DNA from: an uncultured Clostridia bacterium
GTDB taxonomy: Bacteria; Bacillota; Clostridia; Oscillospirales; Ruminococcaceae
NCBI GenBank assembly: GCA_947304245.1
Contig: CAMZAK010000001.1
Span: forward strand, 62,001 to 126,000
Reading direction: 5' to 3'
DNA length: 64,000 bases
Part shown: positions 63,898 to 64,000 of the stretch, one piece after another
How the letters are laid out: every line of letters starts with the position of its first letter
Numbering within the stretch: position 1 is the first letter of the stretch
Notes under the pieces: model-generated
The model's database searches: none
Told to the model about the DNA's origin: nothing
Seen by the model: only the letters and a program-made list of their open reading frames with translations
Translations under genes and position numbers: made by a program

Positions 63898-64000
63898 AAT
63901 TAAAATTTAATATGTTTAGTTATATTATAAGAATTTTAATTTACATAAAAATTTTTTAAAAAACTAAAAGAATAATAAAATTTTTAATTATTATATTTTT

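Noticed and set aside
1-64000. Alternative genetic code (UGA as Trp)
   Set aside because: UGA ends several conserved genes at the expected place (for example rplA, ruvC and aroB), and Trp is encoded by TGG.

Overview
The window comes from a very AT-rich, Gram-positive-type bacterium, most likely a Clostridia (Bacillota) lineage with a reduced, decaying genome. Bacillota markers are PolC, the frr-uppS-cdsA-dxr-rseP-ispG-polC gene order, an L10 leader RNA, ClpE, YitT, an ECF transporter core and a long-stem 6S-like RNA. V/A-type ATPase, HydF/HydG [FeFe]-hydrogenase maturases, a 2x[4Fe-4S] ferredoxin and GTP-dependent PEP carboxykinase fit a strict anaerobe with fermentative metabolism. UGA is a normal stop. 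TTG starts are frequent. A host-associated (for example protist- or gut-symbiont) lifestyle is an inference from the decay, not something directly seen.

Layout. 1-9.6 kb: isoprenoid/envelope/replication operon (frr end, uppS, cdsA, dxr, rseP, ispG, polC). 9.6-12.6 kb: small unknown gene, short RecQ, dut, and a decayed second recQ fragment. 12.6-17.2 kb (mostly minus): zinc-ribbon pseudokinase, 6S-like RNA (plus), pckG, ychF. 17.3-22.7 kb: cinA (plus), then hydF, hydG, yitT and ferredoxin (minus). 22.8-27.0 kb: rpmG-secE-nusG-rplK-rplA, L10 leader, rplJ-rplL, then tRNA-Met, -Glu and -Asn. 27-29.2 kb: a broken ribF and an editing-domain-less proS. 29.3-36.6 kb: accessory region with an unrecognised 694-residue protein and a tandem array of cell-wall amidases (three apparently intact, one frameshifted, one 5' scrap). 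36.8-50.5 kb (plus): ruvCAB, glmM, ecfA1-ecfA2-ecfT-truA, a DUF5711-like and a CvpA-like membrane protein, clpE, and a class A PBP. 50.9-59.4 kb (minus): complete nine-gene V/A-ATPase operon. 59.5-64 kb (plus): aroB-aroA-aroC and an RluA-family pseudouridine synthase.

Two themes stand out. First, intergenic spaces repeatedly hold degraded partial copies of neighbouring genes (recQ, hydG 3' end, rplA 5' end, atpD/atpB, amidases), plus a ribF wreck, showing active decay. Second, three genes (two amidases and the CvpA-like protein) have coding sequence running up to a Shine-Dalgarno with no in-frame ATG, GTG or TTG at the proper place; the best-placed codon in each is ATT.

Together the genes cover peptidoglycan and undecaprenyl-phosphate synthesis (uppS, dxr, ispG, glmM, PBP1A, amidases), translation, recombination, aromatic synthesis and ion-coupled ATP turnover.
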